Below, piece by piece: positions 14,936 through 28,209 of a stretch of 64,000 nucleotides of DNA. Position 1 is the stretch's first letter. Each line of letters begins with the position of its first letter. The stretch comes from Aspergillus flavus (Eukaryota > Ascomycota > Eurotiomycetes > Eurotiales > Aspergillaceae). Where the stretch lies: positions 1,860,001 to 1,924,000 of the forward strand of contig NC_092403.1 of NCBI RefSeq assembly GCF_009017415.1. Direction: 5' to 3'. The notes under the pieces were generated by a model. The model saw only the letters and a list, made by a program, of their open reading frames with translations, was not told the origin of the DNA and did no database searches. The translations under genes were made by a program, and so were the position numbers.

Positions 14936-17900
14936 TTATATTAAGAATTCAATATATTTAGTAAAAATCTATTAATTCTAATCATTTAGTTTATATTTTT
15001 AATTAAATTCTGTATCTATTAAATTATTTATTTAAAATTAGATAATAGTATTTTTATAGTTAAAAATTGTATTTTATTTATAATTTATAAATTAATATTT
15101 GTTAATAATAACATTAACTTATATTTTTTAAATAATTTATATAATAAAAAAAGTTTTTCTAAAAAGTTTTTAATATGTTCAAATATATTAAATAGTTCAA
15201 TTCTATTTTAATACTTTTAATTTAAAATAATTAAAAATTTTTAATTACTATAAATACTTAATTAAAAAAATAATAATTCTTTATTTTAAATTAATTAAAT
15301 ATAATAAATTAATATAAGATTTATATATATAATTTAAATATTTAGATTATTTAAAATTACTAGAGACTATTGAATATAATTATAGATTAAGAATTTTTAA
15401 TAATAAAAAATATATAGAATATAGTATATAATTATTTAAATTATTAAATATTATAAAATTTTTTAAAAAGTTTTAAGTATAAATAATTAAAATATTAAAT
15501 AAAAAAAATTAAATTTTTTTAAAAATAAAATATTAATTCTATTAATTAATTACTAATAATTTTTAATAGTAATTAATAAATTATATAATAATAAATTATA
15601 CTATCAAATAAATAGTAGTAAAAATTATAATAAAAATTATTAATAAAAAAATTATATATTTCTCATATAAAAAAAAACCTTTATTAATTATAGAATAATA
15701 GAAAAATTAATATTAAATAATAAATGAAATTTATTATTTTTAATAGTATATTATTATATAGAGTTAATTAAAATTTAATATTATATAATAATACTATATT
15801 ATTTTTATATAAATAGAAAAATAGAAAATTTTAATAAAATATTTAATAAAACATTTATAAAGATATTAATAGATAAGTTTATAAAATTATAAAATAAATA
15901 TTTATAATAAGCTATACTTATAATATATATTTATTATTATATAATATTAAAAATAAATCTATTTTATTTATTATATAGAGTCTATTTAAGACTATAAAAA
16001 AATAAAATAAAAAATAATAGTTTAAAAAATAGATTTAATCTATAATATATATTAAAATATTAATAAATAAATATTTATTAATATACATAATTAAATAATA
16101 GAAAATATAAAATAATAAAATTTTATTATATAGTTTTAAAAAAATAATTAGATATTAATTTATAATAAACATTTTTAACAACTATAGAATAAATAGTTTA
16201 AATTTTATAAATTAATTAAAATATATATATTAAATATTTATAAATTAAAAAAATTAGAATATTATATTTTATATAATTTTACTAATAAAAAATAGTTAAT
16301 AGTTATTTAAACAAATAATTTATAAAGATTATAAATATTAATATTATTTAATTAATATTTTAAGAAAATAGAGTTAATTATTAAAAAGTTAATAGAAATA
16401 TATTAAATTATTAATAATATAGAATTTATTTTACTATTTTATATTTATTTTTTAATAGTAATTTATAAAAAGTAAAAAAATTAAAGTAATTAAAAAATTA
16501 CTTAGTATATAGATAAAAAAAAGATATAAAAAATAAATTAATAATATACTATAATAAAATAAATTATAAGATAATATATTAAATATATAAGAAAAAGATT
16601 TAATAAAAATAAATTATTTTAAAAAAATTAGAAAAAGATTTATTATATTAATATTAAATAGTAATAATAATGGTATATTAATTATAGAAGATTTAAAAAA
16701 TAATAAAAAAAAGAAACTATATTATAAAAAAATATTAATAGAATAGATTTTAAAAAAAATTATTATAATAATTATATTATAATAATTATAAAATAATATT
16801 ATTATTTAAGATTTTAATTAGCTATAAAAAAATCTTTAAGTTAATTTAATTTAAATTATTATACTATTTTAATTTATTAATAACAATTATAAAAAAACTA
16901 TATTTAAAATTTCATTAAAACTATTTAAAAATAATAGTTATATTATTAGTATTAAAATTAACTATATTTTTAAAGTTTGTTAAATAATTAGATAAATTAA
17001 TTTTTAAAATAATATAATTTATAATAAATATAAATAAATAAAAATAAATATAAAATTCATTAATTAATATATAAATATAAGAATATTTAATAGTAAATCT
17101 TATAATAAATCTTAGACTAAAAAAATTTAATATATTTTTTTTATAATAAAACTATAGATAATTTTAAAAAAGATTTTTAGAAAAATAATTAAAAAAATAA
17201 ATAAAATATAGAATTATAGAATATTAATTAATAAAATATTAAAAAATAATAATAATATTAGCTAAAAAATTAATTAATTATAATAATTTATTTTTAATCA
17301 TGTATAGATTTATATATAATTATAAATAATTTTTTTAAAATATTTAGTAATTTTATTAAAATAATAAATTCTATAAATTAACTCTAGAATCATTTTTATT
17401 AAATATTAATATATTAATATATTAATAATTATATTTATTAATTTCTATCTAATAATTATTAGTTAACTTTTTAGTAATTAACTAGAGTTATCTATTAAGA
17501 TTAACTATATAAAGTTTAATAAATTTTAGATTTAAAGAAATATTAGAATTAAAAATAATAATATTCTATTATTAATAAAGATATAAAGTAATATATTAAA
17601 TAAAATAGTAAATAAAATATAATAAATAAAAATAAATATAATAAAATAAAACATATATATTAATATTAATTAATTATTAAATTTTTTATATAATTTATTA
17701 AATTTATATATTTTATTTAATTATATCTTAAAAATTAATTCTTATATTATATAATAATTTTTGAAATAAATTTAATATTTTTAAAAATTAATTATATAAT
17801 ATTAATTTAATTTAAATATATTAAAATATATATTAAAACTAAATATATATTTTTATATAAATTAATATTTATTAAATTAATATAAACTAGAAAAATTAAT

Positions 17901-19550
17901 ATATATTATAATATTAGATAAAATAGATTTTTAATATTATTATTATTATTTTAATTTTTTTAATTAATATTAAATAAATAAATAATAATAGATTAATATA
18001 ATTTATAAATATAATTATAATAATAATAAATAAATTATATAAATCTAGAAACGTTTTAATGTAAATAAAAAAAATTAATTAATAATATTAAAATAATAAT
18101 TAAAATAAATATTAAAAATTATATTTAATTAATAATAAAAACTATTAATTATATTATTATAAAAAAATTTAAAATTAATATATTAAGAAATTATATAATA
18201 ATAATAATAAAAATTAATTATAAAGTAAAATTTAAAATTATAAAATAATAAAATTGTAAAAAAATATTATATAAAAAAAATAAAAATTTATAAACATTAT
18301 TAATATTATATTATAAATAGATATTAATTTATTTTTATAGCTTTATTATTATAAATTAAATATTTCTATTATTAAACAAAATTAAATTATAAATTAATAA
18401 TTAATAATAAAAAATAAATAGATATTATTTTAACAATATTTTATTAAATAATAAATTATTTATTTTAAAATTAAAAAAAATTTATATTAAAATATTTTTA
18501 ATATTTATATTTATTAAATATAAATAAAATATAATTAAATATTTTTTTAAAATTATATAATATTTATAGTATACTTATAATTAATAATATTTATTTTTAT
18601 TATAATAATTAAATAATTTTAAAATAATTTATTTGTATTTTTATTAATTAATCTAGTATTATTATAATATAATAAATATAAAAAATAATTATTAAATAAT
18701 TATATTAATATAACAAAAAATAGTAAAATAAATAATAATTATAAAAAAAATTATAAATATATTATAAAATAAAAAATATTTTATAAAAAATAGATATAAT
18801 TAAATTAAAATAAAAATAAAATAATGAATATATTATTATATAAATTTTATTAATTTTTTTCAATTAAAAAATAATAATTTTTATATAAATATAAATATAT
18901 TTAATTATTAATATTAAATTTAATTATTTTATAAAATTGATTATAGATTATTTTTATATTTATTTTATTAAAAAATTTTATAATTATTAAATTTTTATTT
19001 TAAATAATAATTTAAATAGATTATTTTTTATTAATATATTAGATAAATTATTAATTATTATAATAATTAATAAAAATATATATATTCAATTAATAGTAAA
19101 ATTCTTAAAAATTTAATATATAATTATTATTTTAATAATTTAAATTATTTATTTATTTATAAATAATATATAATATTATATAATTATATAATTTTTAATT
19201 TTAATAAATAATTCTTTTTAAAATTTATTAACAAACTTAAAATTTTTATTTATTATAAATTATATGAAAGTTATTTAATTATAATATTAAAAAAATGTAA
19301 TAATTATTCTTTTTCTTATTATATAAATCATATTACATTTTTTAATATTAATTTAATTTATTTTATAAATTTATTATAGATAATAATTAATTAATTAATT
19401 TATTATTAATTAATAAATAGAATTAGTAATATTAATATAGATTAAAAAAATTATAGAATATATAATAATATATTTTATTACATAAATAACTTTAATAATT
19501 TATAATATATATACATAATAGTTTTTTTTAATATATAATTAATTTATTTA

Positions 19551-19616
19551 TAATTATTAAATATTTATCTAAATTTTAATAATTATTAAATATTTATCTA
19601 AATTTTAATAATTATT
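19551..19616. repeat. 29-bp tandem duplication (about 2.3 copies)
   Basis: The unit begins taattattaaatatttatc and repeats with a 29-bp period without a mismatch through 19,616. Exact identity in a RIP-saturated region suggests slippage or duplication after RIP had finished. No function is apparent. Confidence 0.8.
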
Positions 19617-21214
19617 ATTATTATATAATATTTTAAAAATAGATTTAATTAATAATTAAATAATATATAATTAAAGATTTTTTTAATAATTAATTTTTTT
19701 TAATTATCTATAAAATACTATTATTTTAAATATAAAAGAGAGTAATTAATATTAATCATTATTTATTTAAAATAGAAATATTTATTATAAAAAATATAAT
19801 AATATATTAATAATAATATTTATTTTATTTAATCTATAAAATTATTTTAAATAAAATTATTATATATATATAAATATACAAACTAAGTATTAATTTAAAT
19901 ATTTAATTATAATAATATTTAGTATTATTTATTTGATTATACTAATTAGTACTATATAATCTATATAAATAATAGTTAATTAATAGAAAGTCTTTATTAA
20001 ATATTTAATTTTATATAATATTTAGATTAAATAAAAGATTTTTAATTTAATTAATTAATAATATTAATTTTATATTAATTTTAATAGATAGTATTATAAG
20101 ATTTTAATATTTATAGAGTATATAATAAACTATTATTTTATAATTTTTTTTAAAATGTTCAAATTAATATATAAGTATAGAACTAGATTAAAATATATTA
20201 AAAATTAATATATTTTCAAAAAGTAAAATTTTATAGTTTTATAAAAGAGATATTTTTATTATATATTATTTAAGATTTTTTAGAATAGTTAAAACAATAA
20301 TTAAGCTTATTATATAATATTAAAAAAATTTAAATTATTTACTATTTATTTAAATATATATATATTTAGAAAACTATTATATACTTTTTTTAATTTTAAT
20401 TTAATATTTATTTTTATTAATTTAAATATTTAAATTAAATAAAAATTAAATAAATAATACATAAATTAAATATAATAAAGTCAATAATTATATTATTTAT
20501 ATATATTTAGTAAAAGTAAAATCTATTATTTATTAAATATATAATATTAAATTAATAAATTTTATAAAAATAATATAAAATTAAATTATTATGGAATTAA
20601 AAAATTATTAAATATTATCTTTAATTTATTAAAAACTTTTTATAGTTTTTTAATAAAAATAAATAGCTTTATTTATTTTCTATATTTTTTTATATATTAA
20701 ATAAAAATTTAATAATCTAGATATACTAAGATATAAAGTATCTAAAATATTCTATAAATTTTAATATTAATTATTTACTAATAGTATATATATATTTTAA
20801 ATTAATATAAATACTACTATATTTTGTAATAAATCTAAATACTGTTATTTCTTTATAGATTTATCTATTTTAAGCATAATAGTTATCTTAAATTTTATTA
20901 TTTTATATTTTTATAAATTATTTATAATAATAATTGTTTATTTTAATAATAAAATTAATTATTTTAATCAATATTATTAATTTATTAATTTATATAAATT
21001 TACTTTTTATATATTTTTTAAAATTATTAATAAAAATTAATATATAAATCTTTTTATTTTAATTTATTTTAAATATAATTTATTAAAATTTTATTTTATA
21101 AATTAATATATTATTTTATTAATATAACTATTTTAATTCATATTTAATTATTATTTTAATATTAATATTTATAAATATATAACTTAAATTAGTTTTATAT
21201 TATTATATATTATT

Positions 21215-21440
21215 ATAATAGCGATTATCTTAGGCGACTAGATCCTACATAAGTAAGCTGCCAGTGGGCTACTGGCTTATATAATATATAAATATATTTA
21301 TATGAAAATTATATAGAGAATTCTAATCTTTAAATAGTTTATTCTATTATATTAAATAAAGAAATTACTATATAATTTTAAATAATTTTAAATTTTTTAA
21401 TATTATATTTTTAAAATCTATTAACTAATCGCGCTTTATA
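21215..21440. repeat. Family-3 repeat, plus orientation
   Basis: A GC-richer start (cttaggcgactagatcc ... gctgccagtgggc ... ggcttatataatatataa) is followed by AT-rich sequence. The whole of about 225 bp matches the reverse complement of 42,575-42,775. The termini are not sharp, so it could be an LTR fragment or a MITE. No coding potential is seen. Confidence 0.6.
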
Positions 21441-23139
21441 AATCTATTATTTATAAATAATAATATACTAGTAGAGTATTTATAGTTTAAATTATTTTAA
21501 TTAAATAATTTTAAAATAATTAGTATATAAAGTTTAAATAACTTATTATTACTAGATTTTTAAAAAAAATTAATAATATAACTATTTAATTATCTATAAT
21601 TTAAAAAGTATTTCAAAAAAAATGTTTAATAGATTAAAATACTCGACTCTTTAATATTCTAATAGAATTAATTATTAAAAAAATAAAAATAAAATTTTTT
21701 AAAAAAAACTAATATTAAAATACTAAAATGAAAAACTAAGATTATTATTTAATATAATTATATAAATAGCTAAATTATTAAAAATAATTATATAGATTAG
21801 TTTTATGAATAATAGATTTAATAATTTTAAATTATTTATAATAATTTTTTTTAAGAATAAAATTATTTATAAAGTATAGAATTATATTATAAATATAAAA
21901 AATTATTTTACTATAAATATATTAATTTAATAGAATAATAAAAATAAAGTTTTCTATACTATTAATTATTTTAATAAATAAATATAATATTTTAAAAAAA
22001 AATTTAAAAAATTAAATTAAAAAAAATAAAAGATTTTTTTATATATTTATTAATTTAGAAATAGATTAATATTAAAATATTATATATTATTTTATAAATA
22101 AAAAATAGAATAGTAAAAATATATATAAATAGTATATCTAAAATCTAAAAATATAATAAATTTCTTTAAATAATTTTTTTATAGCTTAAATATAAATCTA
22201 AATATTTAATTAAAAAATTTAAAGAGCAATTATTTATATAATTTATTAATTATAAACTTTAAAAAATATATATAGAATAGTAATTTAATTATAAAAATTA
22301 TTTAATATTATTATTAATAATAAATTAATAAAAAAATAAAAGTATACTATATAAATAAGAAAAATATTATTAAATTTTAAAATTAATAATAATTTTATTT
22401 TTGATTAAGTATATAAATAATATTCTAGTATTATATTATAATAAACTAATTATAAAATTTTAAATAATTAATTAAAAAAGTTAAATAAAAAATAAAAAAT
22501 AAAATACTATATTATTAATTTTCAAAATCTAGATTATTAAATTATTCTAGAATATAAAGAGATATACTATATTAATTTTAATATTATTTTTTTAATAAAA
22601 ATATAGCGCTATTAAAAAAAAGCTCTAAAAATCTTTATTAAAAATTTTAAACAATTTATAAGAATAATATAGTATATTTTTATTATAATAATTATATATT
22701 ATTTAAATATTAATAATACATTATTAAAACTACTATTTTAATATAAATAATAAATCTATATTTTTTTAAGAAAAATAGTTAGGCTTTTAAATAAAAAGAC
22801 TATATATTTAATATTATTAATTAAAAAAAAAATTTTATTATATAGATTTTTATATATTTTTTTATAATATAAATTATAAATATTATATAAAAATTTTATT
22901 AATATAGTTAAAGTATTAATATTTTTTATTTAAAAACTAAATAATTTAGTATAACTATATATTAATTATTAAAAATTAAATATTATAATTATAAAAAATA
23001 AATATTTATTATTTTATAATAATAAATTAATAGATTAATTTATAAAAATAAATATTTTATTAAATTTATATTTAAAAAAATAATAAATAAAAAATAATAT
23101 TTTAAATATATTATAATTTTATTTAATTTATATAATATA

Positions 23140-24600
23140 CTAGTAGTTTTTTAAATATATAAATAAAACTATAAAAAAAATTCTAGATAATTATTATATT
23201 ATATATTTAAATAATATTTTTATTTATTTATAATAAAAAAATATATATATAATATATTAATAAAATCTTATTATATTTAAAATAAATAAATCTATATACT
23301 AAGCTATTTGAATATAATTTTTATTCAAAAAAATAATATTTTTAAAATTTACTATAAAATATAATAATATATATATTAATTTGGAATACATATATATTAT
23401 TAATAAATAAGTAATATTAGAATTTTTTTATAATATTTAAATATTTTTAAAATTTATAAAATATTTTAAATATTTTATATACTAGTATATTTAAATTACT
23501 AAATTATTATTTAATATATTAAAAAAATATAAAAAAAATAAAATTATTTATTTTTATTATAAAAATATAAAAAATTTTTAATAAATTAAAAATAATATTT
23601 AATAGTTTTTTAATTTTATAATATTTTAAAATTTATTATTATAGATATTTTTTTATAATCTATTGTCAGCTGCCCTAATCCTAAAGCGGAATAGTCTTAG
23701 GGCTAGCTAGGAAGAATAGAAAAGTTGAATAGAATGAATGAATTGAATGACTAAATCACATAGGAAGACTAGGGTTGACTGAGTAGTAACCCTAGGTCAG
23801 GCAGGCAGGTAGGGCTTAGGCAGTCTAAGCCCTAGATTAGATAATAAAGGCAGGCAACTAGGGCTAAGGCAATCAAAGCCCTAGGTCAGATATGAATAGA
23901 AGAGATCAAAAGAATGAATCAATATCTGGCAGTCAGATAGTTGGATGATGATCTGCTTGAAAAAATTAATTCAATTTAGCAGGGGATTGAGTGGCTTTTT
24001 ATGTTGAATTGGGCTCGCTTAGGCTTACTAAATTAGGAATTCGCCTAATATTTCCTAATTAGGATGTAGTCGCTTAATATTGTCTAGTTAGGATTTTTCG
24101 TCTAATTTCTCCTAGATAGGTAATATTCTAGAAAGATTCTAGGTTATTACCTAAAAGGGGAATATTCTAGAATAATTCTAGAATATTCAAGAAAATTTCC
24201 TAAATAGGAAATATATCTCTGACATCTATTTATAAAATTAAAAGGTTTTACTAATATTTTAATTAATAATTAATTATTTTTTATTTAAAAAAGTTAATAG
24301 AGATAAAAAATTATTATTTTATTTATAATTAAAAATTATTTATTATTATAAAATATTTTAAAATATAAAAATATTATTTTAAAAATATATTATATATAAT
24401 TTATAGATAAAATAATTATAAAAATTTATAATATTTTTATTTAAAAAAAATAGTAAAAGTAAATAAATATTAAATCTAAGAGATAAAATTTTTAATAATT
24501 TATAATTTTTAAATAAAATATTAATTTATATATTAAAATTTAATTAATATATTTTTGTAGTAAAAAAACTATAAAAATATTTAAAAAAAAATATTAGATT
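23140..24600 (+). mobile_element. Ty3/Gypsy relic on the plus strand (RT-RNase H remnants)
   Basis: In the plus frame through 23,204-23,215 the degraded motif Y-L-N-N (from YLDD) is followed by I-F-I-Y. About 330 nt further on comes a stretch readable as FLKFIKYFKYFIYQYI, the decayed form of the Gypsy connection region (FLGF.N.YR.FI..YS). After the solo LTR at 23,664-24,224 the frame resumes with F-K-K-x-N-R-D-K-K, resembling the RNase H FSKKL..RN segment. D-to-N and Q-to-stop changes match RIP. Known Gypsy order (RT then RNase H) fits the plus strand. I could not pair it with LTRs, so the limits are only those of the readable domains. Confidence 0.68.
23664..24224. mobile_element. Solo LTR of the Copia family with TCTAT duplication
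   Basis: A 561-bp unit runs from tgtcagctgccctaatcc to atctctgaca. It is flanked by identical 5-bp duplications TCTAT at 23,659-23,663 and 24,225-24,229, the size made by retrotransposon integrases. A single LTR with its own target duplication is the usual product of recombination between the two LTRs of a full element. It lies within the RNase H remnant of a plus-strand Gypsy relic, so it inserted after that element. It is far less mutated than the two LTRs of the full-length copy at 31,520-37,893. Confidence 0.93.
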
Positions 24601-24830
24601 ATTATTTATATTTTTTAAAAAAATTATAAATAATATTAAATAATTAAAATAATAATAAAATATTTTTTTAATAATTAAAGTAAAAATTTTAATTATAAAT
24701 TTAAAAAATTTAAAATTTTTAACTTTTAAAATAATAGTATAAAAAATTATTAAAAAAAATGGTTATAAAAAAATATCTTTATTAATTAGATTTATTATAA
24801 AACAATATATAATAAAAAAATATATATATA

Positions 24831-25346
24831 AAAATAATATTTAAATAATTTTTTATCTAAAAATCTTAATAAAATTATATTTAATATATATTAATGAAAA
24901 ATAAATCTTTATTAATAATTAAATATTTTAAAAATTTAATTCTATAAATTATTTTAATTAAAAAAAGCTTTATTAAAATAATCTATATATAGATATTAAA
25001 AATTATATTTAAATTTATTTTATTTATTAAAAAATAGACATTTTTAAAAAATTATTATAAAATAAACTAGTTTTTTTCTTATTGTAAAAAAACTATAGTA
25101 AAATCTAATAATAGATTTTATAATTAATCTATTATTATTAAATTAAAAAAATTATATATATAATATAATTTCTATAATAATAAATTAATATATAAAAATT
25201 ATAAGTTATTTATTTATAATTAAAATTATTTATAAAATTAAAATTTCAAAAAATTTAATTATTAATAAAGATTTATTTTTCATTAATATATATTAAATAT
25301 AATTTTATTAAGATTTTTATATAAAAGATTATTTAAATATTACTTT
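24831..25346. repeat. 130-bp inverted repeat with 256-bp spacer
   Basis: The arm 24,831-24,960, reverse complemented, matches 25,217-25,346 over the full 130 positions without an indel. I count about 8 mismatches, and the central stretch of more than 60 bases is identical. The arms lie just beyond the RNase H remnant of the plus-strand Gypsy relic, possibly in its integrase part. Such identity is unexpected if both arms had been mutated independently by RIP. It may be a foldback element or a duplication formed after RIP. Confidence 0.85.
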
Positions 25347-26683
25347 TTATTTATAAAGAAAGAAATAAATAAAATATTAAAATTAAATATTTAAAATATA
25401 TCTATAAATATATATAAATTATTAATAAAATACTTAAATATACTAATTAATTATTATAAAATTTATTTATAATAATATTAAAAATATATTTATAAAATAT
25501 TTATTTTTTATAATTGAGTAAAATTTAAAATTATTAGATTAATAATATTAAATACATTAATAAAATTATAATTAAAAAATCTAATTAATATTTAAATTAA
25601 GCTAAAAAAATTTAAAAAAATAATAAAATAATAAATAGAAAAATATAATAAATATTATAAAAATATATAATTAATAATAGAATAAAAAATTTTATTATTA
25701 ATAAAAAATATTAAATTATAGTAATTAAATAAAAAACTAGATTTAATATATAATAGTTTATTTATAATTATAAAGATTATTAAAAAATAAATATATTATA
25801 TATAACTGTTAAAAATATATAATTATATTTATTCTATTTTTTATATATTATTATTAAAGCTATATTATTAATATATAAAAATAAATATTAAAAAAAATCT
25901 AATTAACTATTATTAATAATTCAAAAAAATAAAAAATAAAAAAATATTTATTTATTAAATATACGATTAAAAATTATAATATTTTAATAAATTAAAAAAA
26001 TAATTAAATTATAAAAATTTATAAAATTTAAAAAAATTATTATAGTTTATTAAAAAATTAATAAAAAATTAAAAATATTTTATTAATTATAAAAAAAATA
26101 TAATCTTTTTTTTATAGAATTATAATATATTTTTTAAAAATATAATAATATTACTTGTTTTATTTATAAAATTTTAAAATTTAGTAAAAATATTTTAAAT
26201 TATTATATTTATATTATTAATAAAAATATTTATATAAAAAAAATAAAATAATTTTATTAAATTAAAAAAAATAAAAAAATAATTTAAAAATATAGTATAA
26301 AGTATTTACTAGTAGATTTTAAATAAATAAATAAATAAATTATTATAAATTTTTTTAGTTTATTAGATTATTTTTAAAAAAAGATTTTATACTATTAAAT
26401 TTTTACTAAATATATAATAAATAAAATAGAATATAACTTATATTTATAATATTATTAAATATAAATAAATTTTATTTAATAATTAAAAATAATTAATAGT
26501 TTTTTTAATATATTTAATTAGATTGTTTATAATTTTTATAATTTTTTAATTTAATAATCAAATCTATAAATAAATAATTTTAAGTTATATACATTTTAAT
26601 ATTATAAAATATAATTTTTTAAAATATATATACTATATATAAAGCTATTTAATATTTTAAAAATCTTTTAATATTAATAATAA

Positions 26684-27004
26684 TAATAAATTTATTATTT
26701 ATTTAATTTTAATTATTTTATAAAAATCTATAAATTAAAATAGTTAAAAATAATTTTAGTAATATATAATACATTTTTAATATTAATTTTATAATTAAAA
26801 AATTCTTTTCAATTTTTTTTATTATTTAAAAAAATTTATTAATTAAATTTAATTTTTTAATTTTATATTTAATTATAAAATTACAAAAAGTTAAAAATAT
26901 AAATTAATAAATTTATTATTTATTTAATTTTAACTATTTTATAAAAATCTATAAATTAAAATAGTTAAAAATAATTTTAGTAATATATAATACATTTTTA
27001 ATAT
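26684..27004. repeat. 100-bp direct repeat (26,684-26,783 and 26,905-27,004)
   Basis: Two 100-bp copies begin taataaatttattatttatt and end tacatttttaatat. They differ at one position that I can see (t versus c, a RIP-type change) and are separated by 121 bp. A duplication after most RIP had occurred explains the near identity. Alternatively they could be the short ends of a small element. No coding content is seen. Confidence 0.85.
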
Positions 27005-27575
27005 ATTAATATTAATATTTAAATAAATAAATAATAATAAAAAATATTTAATTAAATATATTATAATTTAATTTAATTTTATTAAATTTTCATAATTATA
27101 TTAATATTAAATAATAAATATTTTTTTTATTACATTAAAATAAAATTTTTATTATTTTTTTATTTAAACTATTAAAGAAATACTAGAGATTCAAAAATAA
27201 TAATAAATTATTAAAATATTAATTTTTTAATAGATATAAAATAGATTAATTTTAATTTTTATTTATATTTTAATTTTTTTAATAAAAAGATTAAAAATAA
27301 AATAATTTATAAAAAATTTTAAATAAATTATTAATAAAAATTATAAAATTTAATAAATATTTAGATTTAATAAAAAATATAAGATTTTTTTAAATAATTC
27401 TATTAAATATTTATTAAAAATTTATAAGTATACTATTTTTTAAAATAATATATTTTAAAAATTTAGTATATAAATTAGCTTTTTAAAAATATTTTAATAT
27501 TTTTTTATATATTTTATATAAATCTTTAGATTAAAAAAAATTAAAATATTATTAAAATAAATTATATAGAATATA

Positions 27576-28209
27576 TATTACGCCTAGGGCTTTATTATTA
27601 AGTCTAAGACTAGTTAATAGACTATATTTCAAGAATTACTAATCTAAAATTCTTCTTTAACTTCTATTATTATAGAAATATAGTTAGTATAAAATTATTA
27701 TTAATACTAGACTATTATTATTATAGAGATATAGTTAATATAAAACTATTATTAATACTAGATTTAAGTTTAAAAAGCTAGATCTATTAAATATATATAT
27801 CTAATAGTTAAAAAAATATAAATAAATTAAAACTAATTTTACTATTAAAAATAACTCTATAATAATAATATATATTAATTATAAAGAATTAAATTAAATA
27901 TATAAATAAGTATTTTTATATATTCTTATTTATTATATTATTATAATAACTCTTTATATTAATAGTATATTATATTTTATTAATACTATAAGCTTCTTAT
28001 ATTATTAATATATTTAATTATATTATTACTATAATATATATAATTTTATTATAATAGCTAGTATTAATATCTATAGCTCTTTCTAAATAACTACTAAATA
28101 AATAATTTATTAACTATCTTTTATTTAAAAATTAATTTTTATTATTCTATTATTATTTTATTTTATATATTTATTTTTAATAAGGTGCACTAGATAAAAA
28201 TCTATAATA
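27576..28209 (-). repeat. 3' LTR of the Gypsy element
   Basis: This LTR is collinear with 40,155-40,788 and exactly the same length. It begins tattacgcctagggctttat (from TGTTACGCC) and ends ctataata (from CTGTAACA). Differences between the two LTRs are C/T and G/A, as left by independent RIP. Its left flank atata matches the right flank of the other LTR. Confidence 0.88.
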
